In this document: one piece after another, positions 22,465 to 30,660 of the stretch
Layout: each line of letters starts with the position of its first letter
Numbering within the stretch: the stretch's first letter is position 1
Source: Planctomycetota bacterium
GTDB taxonomy: Bacteria; Planctomycetota; Planctomycetia; Pirellulales; JADFKK01
DNA: 34,887 nucleotides
NCBI GenBank assembly: GCA_022564995.1
Contig: JADFKK010000044.1
Coordinates: forward strand, 1-34,887
Direction of reading: 5' to 3'
Notes under the pieces: model-generated
What the model was told of the DNA's origin: nothing
Seen by the model: only the letters and a program-made list of their open reading frames with translations
Databases searched by the model: none
Translations under genes and position numbers: made by a program

Positions 22465-24152
22465 GGGTGTAGTCTCGCTGGGGCGAGATTTTTCGGGAGT
22501 TTCGCGAGGCGGGTTGGTATTTTCGTTTGGGACTTGAAAATTGATATTTCAATGAAGAGGCGTCCTCTGCGAGATTGTAGGCTGGTAACAAACGATCTCG
22601 CTTGGCAAGGACGCCTCCATGGAACATTCTATTCGTTTCGGATTGCCCAACGCAACGGCAAGACAACAAATGCAGCGGGCCGAACAACTGGTCGATTCGG
22701 CTTGGGACAGACTACGTCCGAAGTTCGTCAACCTCGTCCGTTCGTTTCTCCGCGAGCCGATTAGCCCCTCCGCTTTTTTCGCGATGGAGGTCGCCCTGCT
22801 GACGCTCGTGCGGGAACTTGGTCGCGTCGTGCTGGAGAGTACCATCAATGCCTTGGAATCACGGCCAGCAGAATCGTTGCCGCGCGATCTGTGGTTCGAA
22901 TGCGGCGGCTATCGAAGGCGAAAGGAGAAAACGCGAAATCCCCACGTTGCCACGCTGTTGGGCGTCGTCGTCCTGTGGCGACGCGGCTATCGCAGTTGGG
23001 ACGGTTCGGACCGCTCGATCTTTCCGCTGGAGATGTACTTGGGTTTGACGGCAAACGTGTCGCCCGGGTTGATCGACTGGCTGGGGCGAAAGATGGCCGA
23101 CGCGGGAGCCAGTCAGTCGCGTGTACTCGAGCTGCTGCGTCAGGAATGCGGCGTGGCGATGGGCGTCAAGCGGCTGCGCGCCTGCACCTCGCAACTGAGC
23201 GACGCGCTGTCGGACCTGCGGCAAGTCCACCAAGTTGATCGATTGTTAAATGCCTTGGAAAACGCACACGCCAGCCGCGGAAACCGCAAACCGGTGGTGG
23301 CCGTGGGACGCGACGGAATCACGCTGCGGGAATACCAGCATCGCTTCTTCGAGGTGGCCACGGCCGCCACGGTGAGTGTCTATGATCGGGCGGGCAAACG
23401 GTTGGCGACGGTTTATCTGGCCTGGCCGCCCGAGTTGGGGCAAGCCACGATGGACCGCATGTTGACCGACTTGCTGAGGGAACTGCTCGATCGTTGGCAA
23501 GGACCGCTGCCGCAATTGGCTTATGTGACCGACGCCGGCGGCAGCGAAAGCAGCTACTATCAAAAGACGCTTCGCCGCATGATTCACCCACGTACCGGGA
23601 AGCAACTCGATTGGCAACGCGTGGTGGATTACTATCATGTCGCCGAGCGCGTCTGGTCGATGGCCGCGGCGCTGTTCGGCAAAGACACTCGGGAAGGCGT
23701 CGCTTGGGCCCATCGAATGCTCAAGGCGCTGAAGAAACCGAGCGGTCCCAGTCGCCTGTTGCACTCGGCGGCCAGCCATTTCCACCGCCGCGACTTGACG
23801 CATCCGCGAGCCAAGGATTTTTGGACGGCGTATCGTTACATCCAGCAGCGGACGCGATTCATGCGATACCATGAATACGCATCGCGCCACATCCCACTCG
23901 GCAGCGGCGTGACGGAAGCGGCCTGCAAGACCATCTTCACGCAGCGGCTGAAACTTTCGGGAATGCGTTGGACTCACGAAGGAGCGAAGGTGGTTTTGGG
24001 ATTGCGTGTGATCTCGCTGAGCAAGACTTGGCCAGCAACCTTTGCCACATATCTGAAAACCCGCAATCCAACCGACCTACGACCTTACCCAGCGCCGCGC
24101 CAACATCACGCGAAAATCGCCGCATAAACACCGCCCCTACGAGATTACACCC
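22465..24152 (+). mobile_element. ISKra4-like insertion sequence
   Basis: 1688 bases. Imperfect terminal inverted repeats, 22465-22485 and 24132-24152, match at 18 of 21 positions (left begins GGGTGTAGTCTCG; right ends CGAGATTACACCC). One transposase gene fills most of it. Before the gene, GAGGCGTCCT (22557-22566) and GCGAGAT pair with ATCTCGC and AGGACGCCTC (22608-22617), a hairpin that covers the AAGGA ribosome site. I see no direct target duplication: the flanks CGAAAC and CTTCGT do not match. Confidence 0.85.
22619..24127 (+). CDS. ISKra4-family transposase
   Basis: 502 residues, complete. The C terminus IPLGSGVTEAACKTIFTQRL followed by KLSGMRWTHEGAKVVLGLR is the signature of the ISKra4 group of DDE transposases. 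Probable catalytic acids are Asp in AVGRDGITL, Asp in AYVTDAGGSES and Glu in GSGVTEAAC. A zinc-finger-like ECGG region is near residue 93. AAGGA eight bases before the ATG, within the upstream hairpin, suggests translation control. No frameshift or stop is seen, so the element could be active. Confidence 0.93.
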   Translation: MEHSIRFGLPNATARQQMQRAEQLVDSAWDRLRPKFVNLVRSFLREPISPSAFFAMEVALLTLVRELGRVVLESTINALESRPAESLPRDLWFECGGYRRRKEKTRNPHVATLLGVVVLWRRGYRSWDGSDRSIFPLEMYLGLTANVSPGLIDWLGRKMADAGASQSRVLELLRQECGVAMGVKRLRACTSQLSDALSDLRQVHQVDRLLNALENAHASRGNRKPVVAVGRDGITLREYQHRFFEVATAATVSVYDRAGKRLATVYLAWPPELGQATMDRMLTDLLRELLDRWQGPLPQLAYVTDAGGSESSYYQKTLRRMIHPRTGKQLDWQRVVDYYHVAERVWSMAAALFGKDTREGVAWAHRMLKALKKPSGPSRLLHSAASHFHRRDLTHPRAKDFWTAYRYIQQRTRFMRYHEYASRHIPLGSGVTEAACKTIFTQRLKLSGMRWTHEGAKVVLGLRVISLSKTWPATFATYLKTRNPTDLRPYPAPRQHHAKIAA

Positions 24153-24615
24153 CTTCGTCAAGGTGTACTTCTGTGTAATCCCAAAGCTCGTCCCCTTCCT
24201 CGGGAATCAGCTGCGACAAGAATGTCTCCAACATTCCGGAGGTTTGATTGTCCGGCATGATCCAAACACCCAAACGGATTCCGTCATCGTTGATCGCGAT
24301 TAACCCTTCCCGAGGCAGTGTTTCGCTAAGTTCTGGAAACGCCGTCAAACATCGATTGCGAACTTGCTGCCAGCGGCTATCCAATGAATCGTTGGCATCA
24401 ACGATGATCCCCAGTGCTTGAAGCTTGGGCGTCTTGAGCTGTGTTTCTATTTCACCTTCAGCTAAAAGATCATCGACCCCTCCGTAGGCCTCGATATTCG
24501 TCGGAAATTCGCTCTTGTTGTCGCCCCAGACAATGTGCGCATCCAGAAGGTAAGGGATAACTCGTTTGTCCTGCTCGCCTTCAACCAGGAGCATGTGTGT
24601 GGTGAACCGACTCAT
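24145..24615 (-). pseudogene. TOPRIM-like (DUF3226-type) partner of AAA ATPase, C-terminally cut
   Basis: 156 residues, MSRFTTHMLLVEGEQDKRV. TOPRIM-like features: Glu12/Asp16 in LLVEGEQDK and the acidic D73-A-N-D76 in GIIVDANDSLDSRW. Later VWIMPDNQTSGMLETFL is typical of the DUF3226 group. The end TEVHLDEGV and its TAA fall within the terminal repeat of the IS (24132-24152), so the normal C-terminal part, with a Lys/Trp-rich segment in relatives, has been lost. It starts three bases after the AAA gene. In such pairs the TOPRIM-like protein is the effector nuclease; here it is likely crippled. Confidence 0.65.
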
Positions 24616-24618
24616 GGA

Positions 24619-25716
24619 CTACCGCATTTCCGTTCCGCGATTCGCAGCGACGACCATTTCATTCTCTGAATACGCAATCGATCTGCTTCGTTCTTTTTCG
24701 ATGCGTTGAATGGTGACTGATTCGGAAGGCGTATCCTGCTCGGCAATTACGTCTGCGAGGCTGTTGACACAATCCAGACTGTGCGTTGTTGCAAACACCT
24801 GAACATTGAGGCGTTGTGCTGTGCTAATTATCAGCCGCCACATATCGGACATTGCCGTGTGATGCAGCCCCGTGTCAATCTCGTCAACCAGCAGAACGCC
24901 GTTTCTTGATCGAACTATTGCGAGGGCCAGCGTCAGCATCCGCCACATGCCGTCACCCATGCTGCCCAGAGGCACCGGCGTGCGCTCGCCTTTCAAGCGG
25001 ACGATGACGCCGCTCTTGCTGCTTCGAGAAGATGGCCGTTCACCCAACACGGCAATTCTTTCAACGCGTGGCTCGAGAATCTGCAATGCCTCAAGCAGCA
25101 AATCCTCTTCTTCGGTTAAGGCTACGCCTTTCCAGTGACGCGCCAAGAATTCCGCAGACTGTGATTCTGTTGTAACGAAGAACACGGGACATTGGTTGTC
25201 GTCAACATTCCTCTCAAAACGATCCAGTTGTCTGGCCGACAAGCCGTTTTTGGGACTCAATGGCAGAGCATCTATGACTGGGGCAGGCGATCCCTCAAAG
25301 AAAAGTACATTACTTCCGTCAAACTTATCACGAAAATCTGTCGAATACGTGTCGCCATGCTCATAATCGTCCGGCACCAAAACGCGTACATTGAGCCAGT
25401 TATTGACCGAACTTCCGCTTGATTCCAAACGAAACCATGTCCCTTGGGCGATTCTATGCTGTTGAAACAAATGGCAGACATCGTAATGCGTCTGCGTTCG
25501 CCTATCCTCATTGTCCTCACGGTGAACTTCACCTCGGCGGTCCATCACGGAGCGAAACGCCGCCGGACTGCCTTGCGAATGCAGTAGATGAATCGCTTCG
25601 AGGATCGACGTCTTGCCGCCGTTGTTCTCGCCGACTAGAAGATTGATCTGTCGAAGTTCCGACAATTCAAAATCGTCGAATCCTCGATAACCACGTATCC
25701 GAAAGGACGTTATCAT
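24619..25716 (-). CDS. AAA/ABC-type ATPase, probable defence module (OLD/PARIS-like)
   Basis: 365 residues from the ATG at 25716, MITSFRIRGYRGFDDFELSEL; a longer frame to 25869 adds an unlikely N terminus. Walker A GENNGGKTS (29-37), signature-like LGSMGDGMWRML (250-261), Walker B VLLVDEIDTGLHH with Asp278/Glu279, and FATTHSLDC as the His switch. This is the AAA_15/AAA_21 type (SMC-like) ATPase seen in OLD, Gabija and PARIS-like systems. A TOPRIM-like gene follows three bases downstream, as in two-gene versions. It would sense phage or DNA ends and trigger the partner. Defence is inferred from family and pairing. Confidence 0.83.
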   Translation of the reverse strand: MITSFRIRGYRGFDDFELSELRQINLLVGENNGGKTSILEAIHLLHSQGSPAAFRSVMDRRGEVHREDNEDRRTQTHYDVCHLFQQHRIAQGTWFRLESSGSSVNNWLNVRVLVPDDYEHGDTYSTDFRDKFDGSNVLFFEGSPAPVIDALPLSPKNGLSARQLDRFERNVDDNQCPVFFVTTESQSAEFLARHWKGVALTEEEDLLLEALQILEPRVERIAVLGERPSSRSSKSGVIVRLKGERTPVPLGSMGDGMWRMLTLALAIVRSRNGVLLVDEIDTGLHHTAMSDMWRLIISTAQRLNVQVFATTHSLDCVNSLADVIAEQDTPSESVTIQRIEKERSRSIAYSENEMVVAANRGTEMR

Positions 25717-25922
25717 TTTTAGAATCCCGCACAGGCACGACGTTAGCCGACGTACATGGAAATAGATCAGCCACAGTTGCCATTCTATCGCGGGATAAGT
25801 CGTTCGACGAGGCCATTCACAACCCATCGACGGGGACAACGCTAGGCAAGATGCCGGCGCACCTGACATTTGTGCTTTAGATTTTGAATTTGTTTAGGAT
25901 TTCGTGCTTCGTGCTTTTATTC

Positions 25923-25943
25923 GGTGGACACTGCCCACCCTAC
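25923..25943. repeat. GTAGGGTGGGCAGTGTCCACC palindrome
   Basis: On the minus strand GTAGGGTGGGCAGTGTCCAC(C), a GTAG-led hairpin just after the end of the methyltransferase gene. Related units occur at 15044-15061 (GGTGGGCAGTGCCCATCC) and at 20152-20170. Confidence 0.75.
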
Positions 25944-25945
25944 GC

Positions 25946-27178
25946 CTACTCCTTCACCAATCCCACCTTCACATCGTCGAACAACACTTCCCCCGTGCCG
26001 CCTCTTAGGCCGATGTGGATGAATCCTTCGCGGGCGTGCTGCGGAACCTTCACGGTTTCGGTCACCTGGTCCCAGTCGAACGTGCCGTGCCAGGGGCCGA
26101 TTGAGACGGCGCCGACCGGGCTGCGCTTCTCGTCGAAGTAAGTGATCGTCAGCCGCGCCAGGTCGCGGCGCTTCTCGCCCGCCCGCACGTTGATTGTCTT
26201 CACGCGGATCGACACCTCCAGCTCTTTTACTTTGCGACCGTCGACGGGAAATCCCTGCAGGGCGCCTGCCTCGCGGCCGACCTGCTTATTAGTGATTCGC
26301 ACATGGCGCGTGCCCTCGGGCGCCTCGGCGCCTTCGACCAGCTCCATCTGCCGCTGATAATACCAGCCGTGCGGCATCTTGGTTTTTTTGTCGAACAGTT
26401 CAAATCCGCCGTTGAACAGCCGGGGATTGAGCGGGTCGGGCTTGTCTTGGCGAAGCGATTCGGCCTTGCCCGTCATTGGCACAAACAGCGTCGGCCGCAG
26501 CGCCTCCTTGACCAGCTTGCCGTCCTTCTTCGTGAACAGGTACATCGTTTGTTGATAGCGCTCGCCGACCGGGATCACCATCCGCCCGCCCTCTTTGAGC
26601 TGCTTGACGAGCGCCTCGGGCACTTTGTCCGGCGAACAGGTGACGATGATCTTGTCGAACGGCGCATGCTCAGCCCAGCCCTTGAATCCATCGCCGATCT
26701 TCGTGCTGACGTTGTCGTAATGCAGCCGCTTGAGCGTGCGGGCCGCCCGCAGTCCCAGCGGCCTGACGATTTCGATCGAGAACACCGACTTCGCCAACGG
26801 GCTCAGCACGGCCGCTTGATAGCCGCTGCCGGTGCCGATCTCCAGCACCTTGTCGGTCGGCTGCGGATCGAGCTGCTCGGTCATGTAAGCGACGATGAAC
26901 GGCGGCGAGATCGTCTGGCTTTCGCCGATCGGCATCGCCCAATCTTCGTAGGCAAATTTCCGTTCGTTGCGGCGCACGAATTCATGCCGGGGCGTTTCGC
27001 CCATCGACTTGATCACACGTTCGTTCTTGATGCCCCCGGCGATGATGATCTCCCTGACCATCTTCTCCCGAGCCCGCTTCATCGTCAGATTCGTCTGACC
27101 GCTGGCGGCGGCCGGACAGAGCAGCAACACCGTTAGGGCAAGAGCAGCGGCAGAACGAAGCGTAGGGGTGAACTTCAT
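25946..27178 (-). CDS. Exported protein-L-isoaspartate O-methyltransferase-like protein with CBM-like tail
   Basis: 410 residues. A signal peptide covers residues 1-27 ([20 protein letters not shown] ... ASGQ). Residues ~30-230 are a PCMT domain: [38 protein letters not shown], and the SAM-binding [16 protein letters not shown]. The rest (~255-410) is a carbohydrate-binding-type beta sandwich ([10 protein letters not shown] ... [39 protein letters not shown]). PCMT repairs isoaspartyl residues with S-adenosylmethionine, a cytoplasmic cofactor, so export with a signal peptide is odd. Possibly it is anchored facing the cytoplasm or works in a planctomycete compartment. Confidence 0.87.
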   Translation of the reverse strand: MKFTPTLRSAAALALTVLLLCPAAASGQTNLTMKRAREKMVREIIIAGGIKNERVIKSMGETPRHEFVRRNERKFAYEDWAMPIGESQTISPPFIVAYMTEQLDPQPTDKVLEIGTGSGYQAAVLSPLAKSVFSIEIVRPLGLRAARTLKRLHYDNVSTKIGDGFKGWAEHAPFDKIIVTCSPDKVPEALVKQLKEGGRMVIPVGERYQQTMYLFTKKDGKLVKEALRPTLFVPMTGKAESLRQDKPDPLNPRLFNGGFELFDKKTKMPHGWYYQRQMELVEGAEAPEGTRHVRITNKQVGREAGALQGFPVDGRKVKELEVSIRVKTINVRAGEKRRDLARLTITYFDEKRSPVGAVSIGPWHGTFDWDQVTETVKVPQHAREGFIHIGLRGGTGEVLFDDVKVGLVKE

Positions 27179-27291
27179 GGTAGGTCTCCTTCAAATTCGA
27201 CGATGCCTTGCCCGACGCTCCATTATACCGCATTCGCCGGCTGGCGGGACCATGCAAATTCACCCGCCAAGCTCACATCGCCCTCGGGGCT

Positions 27292-27355
27292 GGTAGCTGG
27301 ATTCGCAAGAATTCAGTATCCTCCGTGTGGGCTGAATTCTTGCGAATTCAGCTAC
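27292..27355. repeat. REPIN-like inverted pair, family A, copy 2
   Basis: Units 27293-27316 and 27332-27355 are reverse complements with one mismatch (GTAGCTGGATTCGCAAG.. and the matching ..CTTGCGAATTCAGCTAC), 15-base spacer. The pair lies 49 bases before the aldolase start; see 1110-1179 for the same family. Confidence 0.93.
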
Positions 27356-27403
27356 GTGCCGGCGAAAGTTGCCCAAATCTCCTCCCCTGGATTACGACTC
27401 CCG

Positions 27404-28201
27404 ATGAAAAAAAATCTTGCCAAGCAAAAACTCCGCGACGGACAACCGACCTTCGGCACCTGGCTCTCCTTGGGCGATCTGTACGCCACGCGGGTCATGG
27501 CCCGGCTCGGTTTCGACTGGCTCACCCTCGACATGGAGCATTCGCCGATCGACTGGTCGCAGGCCAGCATGATCTTCGCCGCCGTGGCCGAAGCCGGCTG
27601 TGTGCCGCTCGCCCGCATTCCCGAGGGGAATCATCACATCATCAAACGCACCCTCGACGCCGGCGCCTGGGGCATTGTCGTGCCGATGGTCGACACGGTC
27701 GAGCAAGCCCGCACGGCCATCGCCGCGGCCCTCTATCCGCCGACCGGCAATCGCAGCCTTGGCGGCGGCATGCAGTTCATGGGCTTCGATGCGCCGGCCG
27801 GCGAGTATTTCAAGCAGGCCAACGACGAAATTCTGGTCGTGCTGCAAACCGAAAGCCCGCAGGGCGTCGACAACGCCGAGGAAATCTACAGCCTTCCCGG
27901 CTGCGACGCGATCTTCATCGGCCCGGTCGATCTGCGGGCTCAGATGCGCGACGCCGAAGGCAACGACCCCACGCCCGAGGCCCACGAGGAGATGATTCAA
28001 CGGGTCATCGCCGCCGGCAAGAAAGTCGGCACCCCGACCGGCATCCACTGCATGGACGCCGCAGCCGCCAAGATGCGAGCCGAGCAAGGCATGCAGTTTC
28101 TCGCCATCGGCAGCGAACTGCGCTTCATGACTGTAAAAGCCCAAGAAGTCGTCAGCGAGCTGTGGCCGGACGAAGCGGCCAAGGACATCGCGCGGTATTG
28201 A
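27404..28201 (+). CDS. HpcH/HpaI-family class II aldolase
   Basis: 265 residues from the ATG at 27404 ([20 protein letters not shown]); longer frames read into the repeat. Metal and substrate motifs of the family: [59 protein letters not shown]. Such enzymes cleave 2-keto-3-deoxy acids to pyruvate and an aldehyde with a divalent metal. Substrate cannot be fixed (4-hydroxy-2-oxoheptanedioate, 2-keto-3-deoxy-sugar acids). Cytoplasmic, no signal. The region before it (27179-27403) has the family A repeat and no other gene. Confidence 0.92.
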   Translation: MKKNLAKQKLRDGQPTFGTWLSLGDLYATRVMARLGFDWLTLDMEHSPIDWSQASMIFAAVAEAGCVPLARIPEGNHHIIKRTLDAGAWGIVVPMVDTVEQARTAIAAALYPPTGNRSLGGGMQFMGFDAPAGEYFKQANDEILVVLQTESPQGVDNAEEIYSLPGCDAIFIGPVDLRAQMRDAEGNDPTPEAHEEMIQRVIAAGKKVGTPTGIHCMDAAAAKMRAEQGMQFLAIGSELRFMTVKAQEVVSELWPDEAAKDIARY

Positions 28202-28205
28202 ACGG

Positions 28206-28280
28206 CCGTAGGCCGCCGGCTTGCCGCGGCGCAATCGGTGTTTTTCCTCGCTGATATCGCCGCGGCAAGCCGTGGCCTAC
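28206..28280. repeat. REPIN-like pair, CGCCGCGGCAAGCC family
   Basis: 28207-28231 (GTAGGCCGCCGGCTTGCCGC..) and 28258-28280 (..CGGCAAGCCGTGGCCTAC) are inverted copies, each with a hairpin GCC(G/A)CGG-CTTG-CCGCGGC. It starts six bases after the aldolase stop. A single unit is found at 30634-30656. The remainder of the gap 28202-28615 contains the leader of the next gene. Confidence 0.88.
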
Positions 28281-28434
28281 ATGCTGAGGCCGATACGCGA
28301 GCGACGTCCCGAGCCTTTCCGATCACCCTAAGTCGTTCGAGCAAAAGTATTTACGACCAATTCACCGCCCGCTCGTAGCCGCCGCGCGCAGACCACGGTC
28401 AGCGGCCGCCCGAAAAAATGTAAATATTTTCAGA

Positions 28435-28615
28435 ACTTTCCCAGAATTTTGTTGCTATTAGTTTGCCGTTAGACTAATTTGATGTGTGCGGCGACGCTCA
28501 GTCGGCGCCGCTGTTTACTTGGACACACTTCTTCTTGTTTTTCTTTTGACGCGGCCGCTCCTGTCGATTCGGCTGCGCCGCGTCACCTGAGACTTTTCAC
28601 AGTGGGGAAAACATC
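28435..28615 (+). promoter_or_regulatory. Leader of PEP-CTERM gene 1, shared with gene 2
   Basis: Contains AACTTTCCCAGAATTTTGTT, then GCTATTAGTTTGCC, and later TTCTTGTTTTTCTTTTGACG and CCGCTCCTGTCGATTCGGC, each with a close counterpart in the leader at 29595-29887. Conservation over a long untranslated stretch suggests a shared promoter and leader. The exact boxes are not identified. Confidence 0.55.
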
Positions 28616-29494
28616 ATGAACACAACGCTTGCATCGTGCAGACACAACCGCCCTGGAAAAGCTGCTCTTATCATCATGGCACTTAGTACGAGCCTGTTAC
28701 TGACAATCAGCGGAACGGCGCGTGCCCAGTTGTTGGAAACACAGACGTTCGACAGCGAGGCCTCGGCGAGTGCCGCCGGCTGGACGGAATTCGGAAGCAG
28801 GATCAACAACTTCGACTTTGGCTACAGTTCGACGAACCATGCTGAAGGGACAGCGTCGGGCGAAGGCGGGGGACGCATTGCACGGAGTGAGCCTCTCGGG
28901 TATTACGCCGACCTCACGCTCGGCGACGTGAACGACCTAAGCATCGATCTGCATGCCACGGGCAGACTCAAGTTTCAGGACAGCAACTATGATGGGGAGT
29001 TCTTTTTTGGCTTTTTCGACAAGGACCAAGCCGAAGCCAACAACACGGATTATCTCGGTATCCATGTCCGGGAACCGCGAAATGGTCTGTGGAGGGTCCT
29101 GTCAAGCATCGACGGCAACGACGGCGTCCAGCTGAATATCACGGATGACACGGCGCTAAACTTCGAGATCGACTGGGACGCGGACGGCGGGGCCGCCGTT
29201 GGTGATGGCAGGTTGATGCTCACGCTCACCACGCTTGACGGGTTGCAGACGCTTGAGTCTACCGTGGAAGGCTTCGACGGCATGACCGTTAATGCGTTCG
29301 GACTCCTGAACCTCCCGCAGGGTGGTAATCTAGATCAGGTTGGCGATTTTTTCTTCGATGACTTGAGCTATACCGGAGAAGGCATCCCCGAGCCCTCCTC
29401 CCTCCTCCTCGCCGCCCTCGGGCTGTTGGGGCTGCTGGGATGCGGCCGGCGACGACGGAGGGCGCAAAACACGCATATCTTTGCCACTCACTAG
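28616..29494 (+). CDS. PEP-CTERM exported protein 1
   Basis: 292 residues. A signal peptide ends near ARAQ (residue ~38). The body is beta-sandwich-like (LLETQTFDSEASASAAGWTEF, then LSIDLHATGRLKFQDSNYDG). The C terminus holds a PEP-CTERM signal: IPEPSSLLLAALGLLGLLGC followed by GRRRRR, the sorting tag cut by the EpsH/exosortase system, linked to the cell surface and exopolysaccharide. An extra ten residues (AQNTHIFATH) follow the basic tail, which is unusual. GTGGGGA nine bases before the ATG supports the start. It is a diverged duplicate of the next gene: leader, signal and tail are alike. Confidence 0.88.
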   Translation: MNTTLASCRHNRPGKAALIIMALSTSLLLTISGTARAQLLETQTFDSEASASAAGWTEFGSRINNFDFGYSSTNHAEGTASGEGGGRIARSEPLGYYADLTLGDVNDLSIDLHATGRLKFQDSNYDGEFFFGFFDKDQAEANNTDYLGIHVREPRNGLWRVLSSIDGNDGVQLNITDDTALNFEIDWDADGGAAVGDGRLMLTLTTLDGLQTLESTVEGFDGMTVNAFGLLNLPQGGNLDQVGDFFFDDLSYTGEGIPEPSSLLLAALGLLGLLGCGRRRRRAQNTHIFATH

Positions 29495-29594
29495 TGTCTG
29501 TCCGGAATCGCGAATTCGCTTTGGTGGTAGATGATTTGGTCAAAAAAAGCTCCTTGAGGAATTGAACCTTTTCGTGTCTGGCGCGTAGAAAACA

Positions 29595-29887
29595 TGTATA
29601 TTCCCAAAACTTTTCCATAATTTCGTTGCTATTGGCTTGACGCCACGCTGCATCGACGTTCGTTGCGCCGGTGCCTGCTTGGCCACGTTCACCTGTGCTA
29701 ATGAACTGCTTCTGAAAGAACCATTTCCGTATCGCTTGGCGTCTCGATGCCAAGCGGTGCGAAGCCACCGACGCACTCGTTCGATCAAACTCGTCTTTTC
29801 GTTTTCTTGTTTTCGTTTTGATGCAGCCGCTCTCTTCAATTCGGCAGCACCAGCTTACGTGGGATCATTCACCGTGGGGATAGAATC
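29595..29887 (+). promoter_or_regulatory. Leader of PEP-CTERM gene 2, related to leader 1
   Basis: Contains CCAAAACTTTTCCATAATTT and GTTGCTATTGGCTTG, then CTTTTCGTTTTCTTGTTTTC and GCAGCCGCTCTCTTC, in the same order as at 28435-28615. It is about 110 bases longer, mostly in the middle. The gap from 29495 shows no gene besides this. Confidence 0.55.
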
Positions 29888-30610
29888 ATGATTGCAACTC
29901 TCGCATCGTGGAGACTCAACCGCCTTGGAATCGCTCGAAGGACATTTTTCGCCGCCACCGCGGTTGCCGTCGGTTTGCTCGGCACGACAGCCCGAGCGGA
30001 CCATCCCGAAGACAATTCGTTCTTTCAGGTTGGCGGCGCTAATTTCATGGCCTTTGAAGCCGAGGCCGGCCACTTGGCGGACACGGGCGACGCCAGCTTC
30101 TGGCAGCGCGTTGACGACCCGGGCGATTCGCCCAGCGAGGGTTTCTTGCTGCGCCCGACCGTGAACTTCACGGGCGGCGCGCCGGCAAGCACCGCTACGT
30201 ATGTGCTGAACTTCAGCGACGACAGCGGTCCCTATTATCTTTACGTCCGGCACAAGCGCTTCGGCGGTGGCAGTTCCGACAGCCTGTTCACGCCGGATGA
30301 CTTCGGCGAGGCGCCGGGCTTCATCAATCGCAACGGTCAGTTGGACGGCCCGGAGGACGTTTATAATTGGTGGGAATCTCCCGACGTGTTTGACGCCGAT
30401 GCTGGCGCGCCGCAAACCTTCGTGATGGGATCGCGCGAAGGCAACATGGGCGTCGATCGAATTGTCCTCAGCCAACAAACCGGGCTGAGCAACGCCCAGC
30501 TTGACGCACTGGCCAATTCGCCCAACATCCCTGAACCGTCTTCTTTACTCCTCGCTGCCTTGGGGTTGCTGGGGCTGCTGGGCTGCGGCCGGCGACGACG
30601 GTGGAGGTAG
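29888..30610 (+). CDS. PEP-CTERM exported protein 2
   Basis: 240 residues. Signal peptide to about residue 37 (TTARAD). The middle reads like a CBM6/DUF-type beta sandwich (NFMAFEAEAGHLADTGDAS, DSGPYYLYVRHKRFGG, MGVDRIVLSQQTGLS). The C terminus NIPEPSSLLLAALGLLGLLG and CGRRRRWR is a canonical PEP-CTERM signal, nearly identical in DNA to that of protein 1. GTGGGGATAGAATC precedes the ATG. It probably ends up on the cell surface after exosortase cleavage; function unknown. Confidence 0.88.
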   Translation: MIATLASWRLNRLGIARRTFFAATAVAVGLLGTTARADHPEDNSFFQVGGANFMAFEAEAGHLADTGDASFWQRVDDPGDSPSEGFLLRPTVNFTGGAPASTATYVLNFSDDSGPYYLYVRHKRFGGGSSDSLFTPDDFGEAPGFINRNGQLDGPEDVYNWWESPDVFDADAGAPQTFVMGSREGNMGVDRIVLSQQTGLSNAQLDALANSPNIPEPSSLLLAALGLLGLLGCGRRRRWR

Positions 30611-30633
30611 AACCGTTGCTATCCACCCGTTTT

Positions 30634-30656
30634 CGCCGCGGCAAGCCGTGGCCTAC
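30634..30656. repeat. Single CGCCGCGGCAAGCC unit
   Basis: CGCCGCGGCAAGCCGTGGCC then TAC, the right-hand unit of 28258-28280, lying between the convergent ends of PEP-CTERM gene 2 and the metallopeptidase gene. Confidence 0.9.
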
Positions 30657-30660
30657 AGAC

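Noticed and set aside
22455..24162. Target-site duplication around the IS
   Set aside because: Compared several possible end positions; no direct repeat of 3-9 bases matches at both edges.
24145..24615. Complete TOPRIM-like gene
   Set aside because: Its stop codon and last residues lie in the IS terminal repeat, so the natural end has been replaced.
26303..27136. Long plus-strand frame
   Set aside because: Antisense to the methyltransferase gene, no recognisable protein motif.
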